29,739 nt of DNA from CAITYL01 sp041651315 (GTDB taxonomy: Bacteria; Verrucomicrobiota; Lentisphaeria; Oligosphaerales; CAITYL01), in contig JBAZJM010000015.1 in NCBI GenBank assembly GCA_041651315.1, forward strand, positions 1 through 29,739. Reading direction: 5' to 3'. Position 1 is the first letter of the stretch; each line of letters begins with the position of its first letter. The position numbers were made by a program, and so were the translations under genes. Below, piece after piece: positions 1 through 7,845 of this stretch. The notes beneath the pieces were generated by a model, which was not told where the DNA came from, made no database searches, and saw nothing but the letters and a program-made list of their open reading frames with translations.

Positions 1-62
1 TCCGCCATTTTTCGGGCCAGCTCCGGATTCGCCGTGCCCGAGAATAAATGCAGGTTGAACAT
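1..62 (-). CDS. prs: Ribose-phosphate pyrophosphokinase, N-terminal fragment cut by window edge
   Basis: Reading the minus strand from the ATG at 62-60 gives 20 codons, MFNLHLFSGTANPELARKMA, before the window ends. This matches the N-terminus of PRPP synthetase, whose family typically opens with M-x-x-L-x-L-F-S-G-x-A-N-x-x-L-A. The enzyme makes phosphoribosyl pyrophosphate from ribose 5-phosphate and ATP in the cytoplasm, for nucleotide, histidine and tryptophan synthesis. Only the N-terminal strand and the start of the first helix are visible; the PRPP loop and catalytic flexible loop lie outside. Just upstream, positions 65-82 form a perfect 6-bp hairpin (CTGAAG / CTTCAG) that overlaps where a ribosome binding site would sit. 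The call rests on a short but characteristic stretch. Confidence 0.82.
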   Translation of the reverse strand, partial: MFNLHLFSGTANPELARKMA

Positions 63-197
63 GACTGAAGTGTGACCTTCAGGGTTTGTGGTCCGGGGCC
101 CGGGCCGTGCGCCCCGGCTCCTTGACGGAACCGGCGCGCCCGAAGAATTCCGGGCCGCTGCGGGACGCCAAAAACGGCGTCAAACACGAAAGGGCAT

Positions 198-225
198 ACC
201 ATACCCCCCCTCCATCCCTTGTCAA
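198..225 (-). promoter_or_regulatory. Candidate promoter for the prs gene
   Basis: On the minus strand TTGACA (225-220) is followed after 16 nt by TATGGT (203-198). The -35 box is perfect and the -10 box matches four of six consensus bases. It points at the PRPP synthetase start about 130 nt away, leaving a leader that includes the hairpin at 163-180 (GACGCC / GGCGTC) and the one at 65-82. The -35 box abuts a partial repeat of family A (226-265). Confidence 0.45.
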
Positions 226-265
226 GCCGGCCGGGCCAGGGGGCGCATGACAGTTTTGTCGGATG
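226..265 (+). repeat. Family A repeat, end fragment
   Basis: A GC-rich stretch (226-244) runs into GCATGACAGTTTTGTCGGAT (from 245). The 20-mer recurs exactly at 568-587. Its GACA / TGTC halves form a mini-hairpin that is also present, with other loop bases, at both ends of the complete family A element at 25520-25772. The preceding GGCCAGGGGGCGC reappears in inverted orientation near 640-655, so 226-663 may be a decayed or split copy. Confidence 0.6.
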
Positions 266-320
266 GCACCCTGCCAGAACAACCTATTGCCAAGCGCATA
301 GGGAATCCGAACTGGCCGCA

Positions 321-484
321 ACGATACCGATCCCGATGGAAAACTGAGCTTGGATTAGTTTCCCCTGTAACCCAGGGCGTGCAGCCCGGCGGAACGTCTC
401 CACCGCGCTACATGCGCTCAGCTAATGACTCCTCCGGCTGTTCTCGCTATTCGGTATCGGAATCGGTATCGGAATCGGTATCGT
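321..484. repeat. Inverted repeat ending in a 12-bp tandem repeat
   Basis: The unit TCGGTATCGGAA occurs about 2.75 times in tandem at 451-483. Its last part (469-484) is the reverse complement, with one mismatch, of ACGATACCGATCCCGA at 321-336, so the two can fold into a 16-bp stem with a long loop. No convincing coding frame covers 83-568, which otherwise holds the prs promoter and repeat fragments. Confidence 0.6.
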
Positions 485-567
485 ATGGAAACCTATAGAT
501 CAATATCAAGCAAGAAATCTCCGGGAAACCGGATCAACCAACATATATGTCATACGCCCGGCCCAGG

Positions 568-645
568 GCATGACAGTTTTGTCGGATGAGGTTGGGGCCA
601 CCCTTTTGAAAGAGGGGTTCCCAACTGACACGCATACCATGCGCC
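568..645 (+). repeat. Family A repeat, left half
   Basis: This starts with the mini-hairpin module (GACA GTTT TGTC). A larger hairpin follows, built from GTTGGGGCCACCCTTTT and a complementary arm ending GGGGTTCCCAAC. It matches one arm of the complete copies at 10337-10576 and 25520-25772. It lies directly upstream of the alpha-galactosidase gene; an in-frame ATG inside it (570) is repeat sequence and not the gene start. Confidence 0.65.
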
Positions 646-672
646 CCCTGGCCCGCCCCGCCGGCGCCGCGG

Positions 673-689
673 TATATTGCGTGTATATT
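673..689 (+). promoter_or_regulatory. Candidate -10 region for alpha-galactosidase
   Basis: Two TATATT hexamers (673-678 and 684-689) stand in an otherwise GC-rich gap, about 40-50 nt before the gene start. The same hexamer precedes several other genes in this window. No good -35 box is visible at normal spacing. Confidence 0.35.
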
Positions 690-728
690 TTACCGCATCC
701 GCCCCCGTTGCACTGGAGAACCCGCCGC

Positions 729-3200
729 ATGACACACCCTACCCCCGCCAATCCCCGCACCTCACCCTTTCTGCAACCGTGGGTCGCCAACCTCGTCGGC
801 CGGCCGCTGCAGCCCCCCCCCGTGGCGGCCGTCATCTGCCGCCGCCAAGGCTGGGGCACCCTGCAGAAAGGCCGCTCGATTGCCGACAACCACCCGGCAC
901 TGTGCCTCAACGGCGAGACCTTCTCGACGGGCTTCGGCACCCATGCCGACAGCGAAATCGTGGTGCGCCTGGCCGCGCCCGGCCGCACCTTCCGCGCCCG
1001 GGCCGGCATCAACGACTCCCCGCTGACCCATATCGCCCCCGTCAACCGCATCGTGTTCTCCGTGGAGGTCGCCGGGCGTGAGGTGTGGACGAGTCCGCCG
1101 CTGGGCGTGCTGGACGCCGCCGCCGTGGCCGACGTGCCGCTGGCGGGCGCCACGGAGTTTGTGCTGCGGACGCGGGAGATCAACGGCAACCTGAACTACG
1201 CCCACGCCAACTGGTGCGCGCCCGCCGTTGTCATGGCGGACGGCCGGGAGGCGGCCCTGGGCACCCCGGGGCGTGGCGGCCTGCTGGCCGACCCGCCGAT
1301 CAGTTTCCGGTGCGGCGATGAAACCGCTCCGGCACTGCTGGCGCGCAGCCGGCGCCAGCACGAGATCGTTTCCGCCACCGCGGACGCCACCCGGCACCGC
1401 GGCACCTTCCTGGATGCCACGACCGGCCTGGAACTGGTCCTGGAGCTGACCGAGTTCCATGATTTCCCGGCGGTCGACTGGGTGTGGAAAATCCGCAACA
1501 CCGGCACCGCCGAGGCGCCGCTGCTGGAGGGGATCATGGGGCTGGAACTGGCCTGGCCGGCCATTGACCAGGCGCGGCTGCGCTACGCGGTCGGCTCGCC
1601 CTGCCGGCTTGACGACTTCCTGCTGAAGGAGGAGCCGCTCACGGAGACACCGTTCCGCCTGGCCGGCGGCGGCGGCCGGTCGTCGGAGGTGCACCTGCCC
1701 TTCTTCAACGTCATGCTCGACGGCGAGGGGCTGATCACGGCGGTCGGCTGGAGCGGCCAGTGGGCCGCCGACTTCCGGCTGGAGGGCGACTGCCTGCGCC
1801 TGACGGCCGGCCAGGAACAGACCCGGCTCCGCCTGCACGCCGGCGAGGCCATCCGCACCCCGAGCCATCTGGCGCTGCACTGGCAGGGGCGGCCGGAGGA
1901 CGGCCACAACCTGTTGCGCCAGCTGATCCTCAAGCATTACACCCACCGCCCGGACGGCCAGACGGTTCCCGCGCCGATCACCTGCGGCACCTGGGGCGGC
2001 ATGCGGACCGCGGCGCATCTCGAACGCATCCAGGCGATCCGGGAGCACCGGCTGGACTACGATTATTATTGGATCGACGCCGGCTGGTACGGCCCCGCGG
2101 ACAGCTATTCGCCGGACGAGCACAAGGGCGACTGGGCCAAGCATGTCGGCAACTGGCAGGTCAACCCCAAGGCCCATCCCCACGGCCTGCGGCTGGTCAG
2201 CGACGCCGCCCGCCAGGCCGGCATGAAATTCCTGCTGTGGTTCGAGCCGGAACGCGCCATCCAGGGCACCCCGCTGACCGTCGAACACCCGGAATGGTTC
2301 CTGGCCGCCGGCCCGCGGGCGCCCGGGGTCAATGTGCTGTTCAACCTCGGCCTGCCCGAGGCGCGCGAATGGCTGACCGACTTCATTTCCGGGCTGATCA
2401 CCGAGCACGGCGTTGACTGCTACCGCCAGGACTTCAACATGGCGCCGCTGCCCTACTGGCGGCAGGCGGACGCCCCCGACCGCCAGGGCATCAGCGAGAT
2501 CCGCCACATTGAGGGGCTGTACGCCTTCTGGGACGGGCTGCTGCAGCGGCACCCGGGGCTGCTCATCGACAACTGCGCCAGCGGCGGCCGGCGCCTCGAC
2601 CTGGAGACGACCCGGCGCAGCATCCCCCTGTGGCGCAGCGATGTGCAGTGCATGCCTGATTCCACCCCGATGGCCGGCCAGGTGCAGACCGCCGGCCTGG
2701 CGCACTGGATCCCCTGCAGCACCGGCGGCACCAACGTGCGCCCCGGCGACACCTACAACTTCCGCAGCGCCATGTGCACCGGCGTGGTGTTCCACATCTT
2801 CCCCTACGAATACGTTCCCATCCGCCCCGATTATCCGTGGGACTGGCACCGCAAGATGACCGCCGACCTGCGCCGGGCCACCCCCTGCTTCCTGGGCGAC
2901 CTCCACCTGCTGACGCCGCTGACCACCTCACCACGGGACTGGCTGGCCTACCAGCTGCACCGGCCCGACCTCAACGAGGGGCTGCTGCTGGCCTTCCGCC
3001 GCGAGGAAAGCCCCTTCTCGGCGGCGGAGTTCGCCCTCCAGGGACTGGATCCGGACACCCGTTACGCCGTGGAGGACGCCGACACCGGCCCGGTCGGAGA
3101 ACGCACCGGCCGGGAACTGATGGCGGCCGGCCTGCCGGTCGCCATCCCCCACCCGCGCGACTGCCGCCTGGTCTTCTACCGCGCCGTCCCGGCCCCGTAA
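729..3200 (+). CDS. Alpha-galactosidase, GH36-type, with N-terminal NPCBM domain
   Basis: This 823-residue glycoside hydrolase most likely removes alpha-1,6-linked galactose from raffinose-type sugars or galactomannans. Residues ~12-160 look like an NPCBM carbohydrate-binding domain (for example FSTGFGTHADSEIVV). They are followed by a beta-sandwich (~170-415), a barrel (~416-700) and a C-terminal beta domain. Barrel motifs are YYWIDAGWYG (~445), LLWFEPERA (~502), CYRQDFN with candidate nucleophile D568, and LWRSDVQ with candidate acid/base D638, the residue roles following GH36 family knowledge. ATG 729 is chosen because GGAG sits 10 nt upstream and the earlier in-frame ATG lies in repeat sequence. 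No signal peptide is seen, so a cytoplasmic location is inferred. It stands alone, without a transporter or regulator. Related alpha-N-acetylgalactosaminidase activity cannot be excluded. Confidence 0.88.
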   Translation: MTHPTPANPRTSPFLQPWVANLVGRPLQPPPVAAVICRRQGWGTLQKGRSIADNHPALCLNGETFSTGFGTHADSEIVVRLAAPGRTFRARAGINDSPLTHIAPVNRIVFSVEVAGREVWTSPPLGVLDAAAVADVPLAGATEFVLRTREINGNLNYAHANWCAPAVVMADGREAALGTPGRGGLLADPPISFRCGDETAPALLARSRRQHEIVSATADATRHRGTFLDATTGLELVLELTEFHDFPAVDWVWKIRNTGTAEAPLLEGIMGLELAWPAIDQARLRYAVGSPCRLDDFLLKEEPLTETPFRLAGGGGRSSEVHLPFFNVMLDGEGLITAVGWSGQWAADFRLEGDCLRLTAGQEQTRLRLHAGEAIRTPSHLALHWQGRPEDGHNLLRQLILKHYTHRPDGQTVPAPITCGTWGGMRTAAHLERIQAIREHRLDYDYYWIDAGWYGPADSYSPDEHKGDWAKHVGNWQVNPKAHPHGLRLVSDAARQAGMKFLLWFEPERAIQGTPLTVEHPEWFLAAGPRAPGVNVLFNLGLPEAREWLTDFISGLITEHGVDCYRQDFNMAPLPYWRQADAPDRQGISEIRHIEGLYAFWDGLLQRHPGLLIDNCASGGRRLDLETTRRSIPLWRSDVQCMPDSTPMAGQVQTAGLAHWIPCSTGGTNVRPGDTYNFRSAMCTGVVFHIFPYEYVPIRPDYPWDWHRKMTADLRRATPCFLGDLHLLTPLTTSPRDWLAYQLHRPDLNEGLLLAFRREESPFSAAEFALQGLDPDTRYAVEDADTGPVGERTGRELMAAGLPVAIPHPRDCRLVFYRAVPAP

Positions 3201-3229
3201 CACGGTGCCGCCCCCCCGTGGATATTGGG

Positions 3230-3261
3230 GTGCGGCTGTGCCAGCCGCGCGGGGAGTTTTT
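3230..3261 (+). terminator. Possible terminator after alpha-galactosidase
   Basis: GCGGCTG-TGC-CAGCCGC (3232-3248) forms a perfect 7-bp stem, extendable to 9 bp with a wobble pair. It is followed about 8 nt later by five T residues. The gap between stem and T run is longer than usual, so termination may be inefficient. Confidence 0.4.
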
Positions 3262-3459
3262 GGGGTTCTCCATCCCCCTGTGAAACGGTAGTGGAATCCT
3301 GTTAAAGTGTGATTGGAATTATCGGGCCGCCGGGCCGGGACGCCGGCCGGCCTTGACCGGCGGCGCCAACCGCTGAACACGTCGTCTTCATCTGCCGCAT
3401 TACGCCCTCCCTTGGCGGACGGGATTGTAGCATGCCGGAGGCCGGGCAACAAACGGCGG

Positions 3460-3564
3460 CATGACCGTTTTTCCGGACCCTGGTTTCTTTTTGCGGATTC
3501 CGCAGGCCGCTTTGAGCGACGGGGCATGATTGGGACGACGGGGACGGCCTGCGGAATCCGCAAA
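3460..3564. repeat. Family A repeat with 20-bp central stem
   Basis: The copy opens with a CATGACCG...CCGG variant of the family's mini-hairpin. Positions 3490-3509 and 3545-3564 are then perfect 20-bp inverted repeats (TTTGCGGATTCCGCA plus GGCCG). The same stem occurs at 10417-10436 / 10473-10492, while the loop bases differ partly. The rest of 3201-3658 has no gene I can support. Confidence 0.75.
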
Positions 3565-3587
3565 TGGATTTCAAGTTCCGGCCGGAC

Positions 3588-3593
3588 TATATT
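3588..3593 (+). promoter_or_regulatory. Candidate -10 box for the lemA-M48 operon
   Basis: TATATT in the context GGACTATATT lies 65 nt before the LemA start, just after the family A repeat. It resembles the -10 boxes of other genes here. The -35 match (TGGATT at 3565-3570) is weak. Confidence 0.35.
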
Positions 3594-3658
3594 CGAGATC
3601 CGGATCGGTGCGGGATCCGCCCCGGTGCCCGGCCAACTTTTTGAGGAGGAAGACATCC

Positions 3659-4255
3659 ATGAGCATCCTGATCCTGGCCCTGATTCTGGTGGTGGTCCTG
3701 ATGGTGGTGCTGTTCGCCATCATCGGCATCTACAACACCCTGGTGACCAGCCGCAACCGCTACAAGAACGCCTACGCCCAAATCGATGTCCAACTCAAGC
3801 GCCGCTACGACCTGATCCCCAACCTGGTGGAGACCGCCAAAGGCTACCTCAAGCATGAGCGGGGCACGCTCGAGGCCGTGATCCAGGCCCGCAACCAGGC
3901 CGCCTACGCCAGCGCCCAGGCCGCCATCAATCCCGGCGACCCCAAGGCCATGGCCGGCCTGGCCGGAGCCGAAGGCGCCCTTACCGGCGTGCTCGGCAAG
4001 CTGTTCGCCCTGGCCGAGGCCTATCCCGACCTCAAGGCCAACCAGAACATGGCGCAGTTGTCGGAAGAACTGGCCTCGACCGAAAACAAGGTCGCCTTTG
4101 CCCGCCAGGCGTTCAACGATGCGGTCATGGTCTACAACACCACCCGCGAACGCTTCCCCGCCGTCCTGCTCGCCGGCACCTTTGGCTTCACCGCCGCCGA
4201 CCTGTTTGAGATCAGCAACGTTGCCGAGCGCGAAGCCCCCAAAGTTGCGTTCTAA
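3659..4255 (+). CDS. lemA: LemA family membrane-anchored protein
   Basis: The 198-residue protein begins with one strongly hydrophobic segment (residues ~3-25, MSILILALILVVVLMVVLFA). It continues with the LemA signature region: YNTLVTSRNRYKNAYAQID, then L-K-R-R-Y-D-L-I-P-N-L-V and a long helical C-terminal part. The expected topology is a short periplasmic N-terminus, one membrane span and a helical bundle. The biochemical function of LemA is unsettled. ATG 3659 has GAGGAGGA 8 nt upstream (3643-3650), and the length fits the family. The stop codon is immediately followed by the ATG of the M48 peptidase (zero spacing), so the two are co-translated. LemA proteins are often encoded beside membrane peptidases, so a shared envelope-quality role is inferred. 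Confidence 0.92.
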   Translation: MSILILALILVVVLMVVLFAIIGIYNTLVTSRNRYKNAYAQIDVQLKRRYDLIPNLVETAKGYLKHERGTLEAVIQARNQAAYASAQAAINPGDPKAMAGLAGAEGALTGVLGKLFALAEAYPDLKANQNMAQLSEELASTENKVAFARQAFNDAVMVYNTTRERFPAVLLAGTFGFTAADLFEISNVAEREAPKVAF

Positions 4256-6211
4256 ATGGACTTCTTCGAGCACCAGGAACTGGCCCGGCGCAACACCCGG
4301 CTGCTGCTGGCGTATTACACGCTGGCAGTGGTGCTGATTGTCGCCGCCGTCTACCTGGCGACCTACCTCATCTTCCGCGCCCATGGCGATCCGCTCGCCT
4401 TTCTCGACCGCCCGGGGCAGTTGTGGAATCCGGAGTGGTTCCTGTGGAGCGCCGCCCTGACGCTCGGCCTGATCGGCGCCGGCACCGGCTACAAAATCCT
4501 CCAGCTCAGCGGCGACGGCGGCGCCACCCTGGCGGAACTGCTGGGCGGCCGCCCGGTGCCCCCGGACAGCCGCGGCCCCGCCGAGCGGCGCCTGCTCAAC
4601 GTGGTCGAGGAGATGGCCATCGCCGCCGGCCTGCCGGTGCCGCGGGTGTACCTGCTCGGGGACGAACCGGGGATCAACGCCTTCGCCGCCGGCTTCACCC
4701 CGGGGCAGGCCGTCATCGGCGTCACCCGCGGCTGCCTGGAGCAGCTCACCCGCGACGAACTGCAGGGGGTGGTGGCCCATGAGTTCAGCCACATCCAAAA
4801 CGGTGACATGCGGCTCAACCTGCGCCTGCTCGGCGTGCTCAACGGCATCCTGCTGATCGCCCTCGTCGGCTACGGCCTGCTGCGGGCCCTGAGCTTTGGC
4901 GGCTCCTCCTCCTCGCGCCGTTCCAGCAACGACAAGAAAGGCGGCGGCCTGGCGGTGATCCTGCTGCTCGGCCTGGCCCTGCTGGTGATCGGCGGCATCG
5001 GCGTCTTCTTCGCCCGGCTGATCCAGGCCGCCGTGTCGCGGCAGCGCGAGTTCCTCGCCGATGCCGCGGCGGTGCAGTTCACCCGCAACCCCGCCGGCCT
5101 GGCCGGCGCCCTGCGCAAGATCGCCCGGCGCAGCGGCGGGGGCCGCCTCGACACCCCGCAGGCCCAGGCCGCCTCGCACCTGTTCTTCGCCAACGCCCTG
5201 AGCGCTTCCTGGTTTAACCTGTTCGCCACCCATCCGCCGCTCGACGAACGGCTGCACCGCCTGGATCCCACCGGCATCCTGACCGGCACCGCGGCCCCCG
5301 CCGCCGGGGCGGATGCGGAGTCCGCCTCCGCCGTCCCGGCAACCTCCCCGGTCATGGGCTTTGCCGCGACGCCCGGCGGCCACCGGACCGTCACCCCGGC
5401 CGCCGCCGTGGGGCGCATCGGGGAGGCGGCGGCCGCCGACATGGGCGCCGCCGCCGGCCTGCTGGCCGCCCTGCCCCCGGCCTGGCGCGATGCCGCGCGC
5501 ACCCCGCACGGCGCCGCCGCCGTCGCCGCCGGCCTGCTGCTGGCCCCCGCGGGTTCGGCGGCGCGCGCCGCCCAGGAACCACTGCTGACCGCCCAGGCCG
5601 ATCCGCGCTGGCGCAACGCCCTGGCCGCCCTCACCCCCGCCGGGGGTGAGCTGCCGCGCGCCGCCCGCCTGCCCCTGCTCGACCTGGCGGCGGGCACCCT
5701 GGCCGCCCTGCCGCCCGCCGACCGCCAGACGCTCTGCCGCCTGCTCGGCGCCCTAGCCCGCGCCGACGGCGAGCTCGACCTGTTCGAGTACCTGCTGCTG
5801 CGCCTGGCCGAACGGCGCCTGGAGCCGGCGGGCGCCCAAGCGCCGCCGCGCCTGCGCCAATACTATTCCCTCAACGGCGTCCGCCCGGAGGCGGCCGTCC
5901 TGCTCGGCGCCCTGGCCCGCACCGGCGCCGCCACGGAGGCGGATGCCGCCCGGGCCTTTGCCGCCGCCGAACAACAGCTGGGCAGCGGCGTCCACGGGAT
6001 CGCCCTGCCGCCCGCCGCCGCCTGCGGGCTGCCCCAGGTCGACGCCGCCCTCAACCGCCTCGGCCAGGCGACCCCGGCCATCCAGCGGCGCCTGCTGGAG
6101 GCCGCCGCCGCCGCCATTGCCAGCGACGGCGTCATCCAACCGGAAGAGGCCGAGCTGTTCCGGGCCGTTGCCGAAAGCTTCGACTGCCCCGTGCCGCCCC
6201 TGGCCGCCTGA
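4256..6211 (+). CDS. M48 (HtpX-like) membrane metalloprotease with C-terminal extension
   Basis: This 651-residue zinc protease probably degrades or clips membrane proteins. Two N-terminal membrane segments (~15-40 and ~60-82) are followed by the HEXXH zinc site, H175-E176-F-S-H179. Two further hydrophobic segments (~190-210 and ~228-250) come next, then the third ligand E265 in the REFLADAAAVQ motif and a NPAGLAGALRKI / HPPLDERL region typical of the family. After about residue 340 the protein carries an Ala/Pro/Gly-rich linker and a helical region (~480-650) with L-A-R-A-D-G-E-L-D-L-F-E and I-A-S-D-G-V-I-Q-P-E-E-A-E repeats. Those resemble a TerB-like acidic helical domain. Plain HtpX is about 290 residues, so this is a long variant. 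It starts on the base after the LemA stop. Confidence 0.88.
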   Translation: MDFFEHQELARRNTRLLLAYYTLAVVLIVAAVYLATYLIFRAHGDPLAFLDRPGQLWNPEWFLWSAALTLGLIGAGTGYKILQLSGDGGATLAELLGGRPVPPDSRGPAERRLLNVVEEMAIAAGLPVPRVYLLGDEPGINAFAAGFTPGQAVIGVTRGCLEQLTRDELQGVVAHEFSHIQNGDMRLNLRLLGVLNGILLIALVGYGLLRALSFGGSSSSRRSSNDKKGGGLAVILLLGLALLVIGGIGVFFARLIQAAVSRQREFLADAAAVQFTRNPAGLAGALRKIARRSGGGRLDTPQAQAASHLFFANALSASWFNLFATHPPLDERLHRLDPTGILTGTAAPAAGADAESASAVPATSPVMGFAATPGGHRTVTPAAAVGRIGEAAAADMGAAAGLLAALPPAWRDAARTPHGAAAVAAGLLLAPAGSAARAAQEPLLTAQADPRWRNALAALTPAGGELPRAARLPLLDLAAGTLAALPPADRQTLCRLLGALARADGELDLFEYLLLRLAERRLEPAGAQAPPRLRQYYSLNGVRPEAAVLLGALARTGAATEADAARAFAAAEQQLGSGVHGIALPPAAACGLPQVDAALNRLGQATPAIQRRLLEAAAAAIASDGVIQPEEAELFRAVAESFDCPVPPLAA

Positions 6212-6232
6212 GAACGGGGCAATTAACAACTG

Positions 6233-6349
6233 ATGGAAATTTTTCAAGGCATTGATCGGATGGGGGGAATAACATTTGGGAAGGAACTTGCAATTTTACA
6301 AAAATTAATTAGTGTATTTAGCGGGACGTGGAGTGTAATGGCACCGTGA
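6233..6349 (+). CDS. Possible 38-codon upstream ORF before the methyltransferase
   Basis: An ORF beginning MEIFQGIDRMGGITFGKE runs from ATG 6233 to a TGA at 6347-6349. The TGA overlaps the GTG at 6346 of the methyltransferase frame (GTGA). It lies in an unusually AT-rich stretch and has no good ribosome binding site. It could be a small leader peptide coupling translation to the methyltransferase, a degraded gene end, or chance. I do not recognise the sequence. Confidence 0.25.
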   Translation: MEIFQGIDRMGGITFGKELAILQKLISVFSGTWSVMAP

Positions 6350-7845
6350 CAGTCGAAGCGACAATCAAACACATTGACCGGGTTAGGCCGGAGATTTCCG
6401 CCAGCCTCCAGCCGGAGCGGCGGGCGATGCTCGGCCAGTTCATGACTCCTGCCGCCGTCGCGCGCTACATGACCTCGCTGTTTACCATTCCGTCCGGCGG
6501 TTCCGTCCGACTTCTGGATCCCGGCGCCGGCCTTGGTGCGCTGTCCGCCTCCTTCATTTACCGCTGGCAACGGCAGGCGGAGGCGGGCACCAACCTGGAA
6601 GTCACCGCCTACGAAGTGGACGGGGAACTCCGCAAACATCTGGAGCGCCACCTTGCCAGCTGCCTTGAGGACGCCACCATCGGGAGCACGCTGGCGGCCG
6701 GTGTTCTGCCCTACGATTTCATCCAGGCCGCCGCCAACCCGCTCGATTTCGGCACACGCGCCAACTTCACACATGCCATCATGAACCCGCCGTACAAAAA
6801 GATCGGCGGCGATTCCATGCACCGGAAGTGGCTGCGGACCTGCGGTATCGAGACGGTCAACCTCTATTCGGCCTTTGTGGCGCTTGCCTTGCAGATGCTG
6901 GTGGACGGCGGCGAGCTCGTGGCCATCATCCCGCGCAGCTTCTGCAACGGCCCGTACTACCGGCCGTTCCGTGAACTCATGCTGCGCCTGGCGTCCATCG
7001 AGCACCTCCACCTGTTCGGCTCGCGCTCCAAGGCGTTCAAGGACGACAGCGTCCTCCAGGAAAACGTCATCCTGAAATTGGTGCGCAAACGGAAACAGGG
7101 GACCGTCACCGTCTCTGCCTGTGCGGACGGTACATTTGGGGACTACGCCGAGCGTGTCTGCGACTTTGCGGAGATCGTCAATCCATCCGACCCCGAAAAA
7201 TTCATCCATATCCCGCGGGGTGAACGCGCTGCCGCCGGGGCGCCCCCCCGGCATTTTCCCCATTCCCTCGCCGACCTTGGCGTGGAAGTCTCCACCGGAC
7301 CGGTCGTGGACTTCCGGCTCAAGGCGCAGCTCCGCAAGGAACCAGGTGCGGACTCCGCGCCGCTGCTGTATCCCTGTCACTTGGAGGCGGCAAGCGTCTC
7401 CTGGCCGCAACCCGCCGCCAAGAAACCAAACGCCATCGCGCTGGATGACGGCACACGCCGCTGGTTGTATCCCACCGGCTGCTACACGCTGGTGCGCCGT
7501 TTTTCCGCGAAGGAGGAAAAACGCCGTGTCGTTGCCGCCGTCGTGCGGCCGTCCGACCTTGGCGCGGCCGACCTCATCGGCTTCGAAAACCACCTTAACG
7601 TGTTCCATTCCGGCAAGCGCGGCCTCCCGGAAGAACTGGCCTGCGGCCTCTGCGCATACCTGAACTCGACCGCGCTCGACCAGGAATTCCGCGCGTTCAA
7701 CGGCCATACCCAAGTCAACGCCACCGACCTCCGTTCCCTAAAGTATCCCGACGCCCGCGCCCTGCGCCGCCTTGGCCGCTGGTTCATGCAAGCCGCCGCC
7801 CCCGACCAAGCGCAGATTGACGCCAAGATCCAGGAATTGGCATGA
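6346..7845 (+). CDS. N6-adenine DNA methyltransferase of a BsuBI/PstI-like type II system
   Basis: The 499-residue protein would transfer a methyl group from S-adenosylmethionine to adenine in DNA, protecting the host from the partner nuclease. Seen motifs are GQFMTPAAVARYM (~28-40), the SAM-binding D58-P-G-A-G-L-G, and catalytic N147-P-P-Y followed by KK. A long C-terminal target-recognition region contains SRSKAFKDDSVLQENVI, usual in this MTase group. The start is uncertain: GTG 6346 has GGAG 12 nt upstream and overlaps a small upstream ORF, while GTG 6328 would add six residues. Its stop overlaps the nuclease start by four bases (ATGA), so the pair is one operon. The flanking DNA is more AT-rich than that around neighbouring housekeeping genes, consistent with acquisition by transfer. 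Recognition sequence cannot be read from the protein. Confidence 0.85.
   Translation: MTVEATIKHIDRVRPEISASLQPERRAMLGQFMTPAAVARYMTSLFTIPSGGSVRLLDPGAGLGALSASFIYRWQRQAEAGTNLEVTAYEVDGELRKHLERHLASCLEDATIGSTLAAGVLPYDFIQAAANPLDFGTRANFTHAIMNPPYKKIGGDSMHRKWLRTCGIETVNLYSAFVALALQMLVDGGELVAIIPRSFCNGPYYRPFRELMLRLASIEHLHLFGSRSKAFKDDSVLQENVILKLVRKRKQGTVTVSACADGTFGDYAERVCDFAEIVNPSDPEKFIHIPRGERAAAGAPPRHFPHSLADLGVEVSTGPVVDFRLKAQLRKEPGADSAPLLYPCHLEAASVSWPQPAAKKPNAIALDDGTRRWLYPTGCYTLVRRFSAKEEKRRVVAAVVRPSDLGAADLIGFENHLNVFHSGKRGLPEELACGLCAYLNSTALDQEFRAFNGHTQVNATDLRSLKYPDARALRRLGRWFMQAAAPDQAQIDAKIQELA

Noticed and set aside
570..728. Earlier in-frame start for the alpha-galactosidase
   Set aside because: The extra 53 residues are encoded by a family A repeat and promoter-like DNA, and the ATG at 729 has a good ribosome binding site.
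762..2906. Antisense frame of 714 codons opposite the alpha-galactosidase
   Set aside because: No recognisable domains and low-complexity composition; the plus-strand frame carries all GH36 motifs.
3587..5509. Antisense frame of 640 codons opposite lemA and the M48 gene
   Set aside because: It crosses two clear plus-strand genes and the gap before them and shows only G/A/Q/R-rich sequence.
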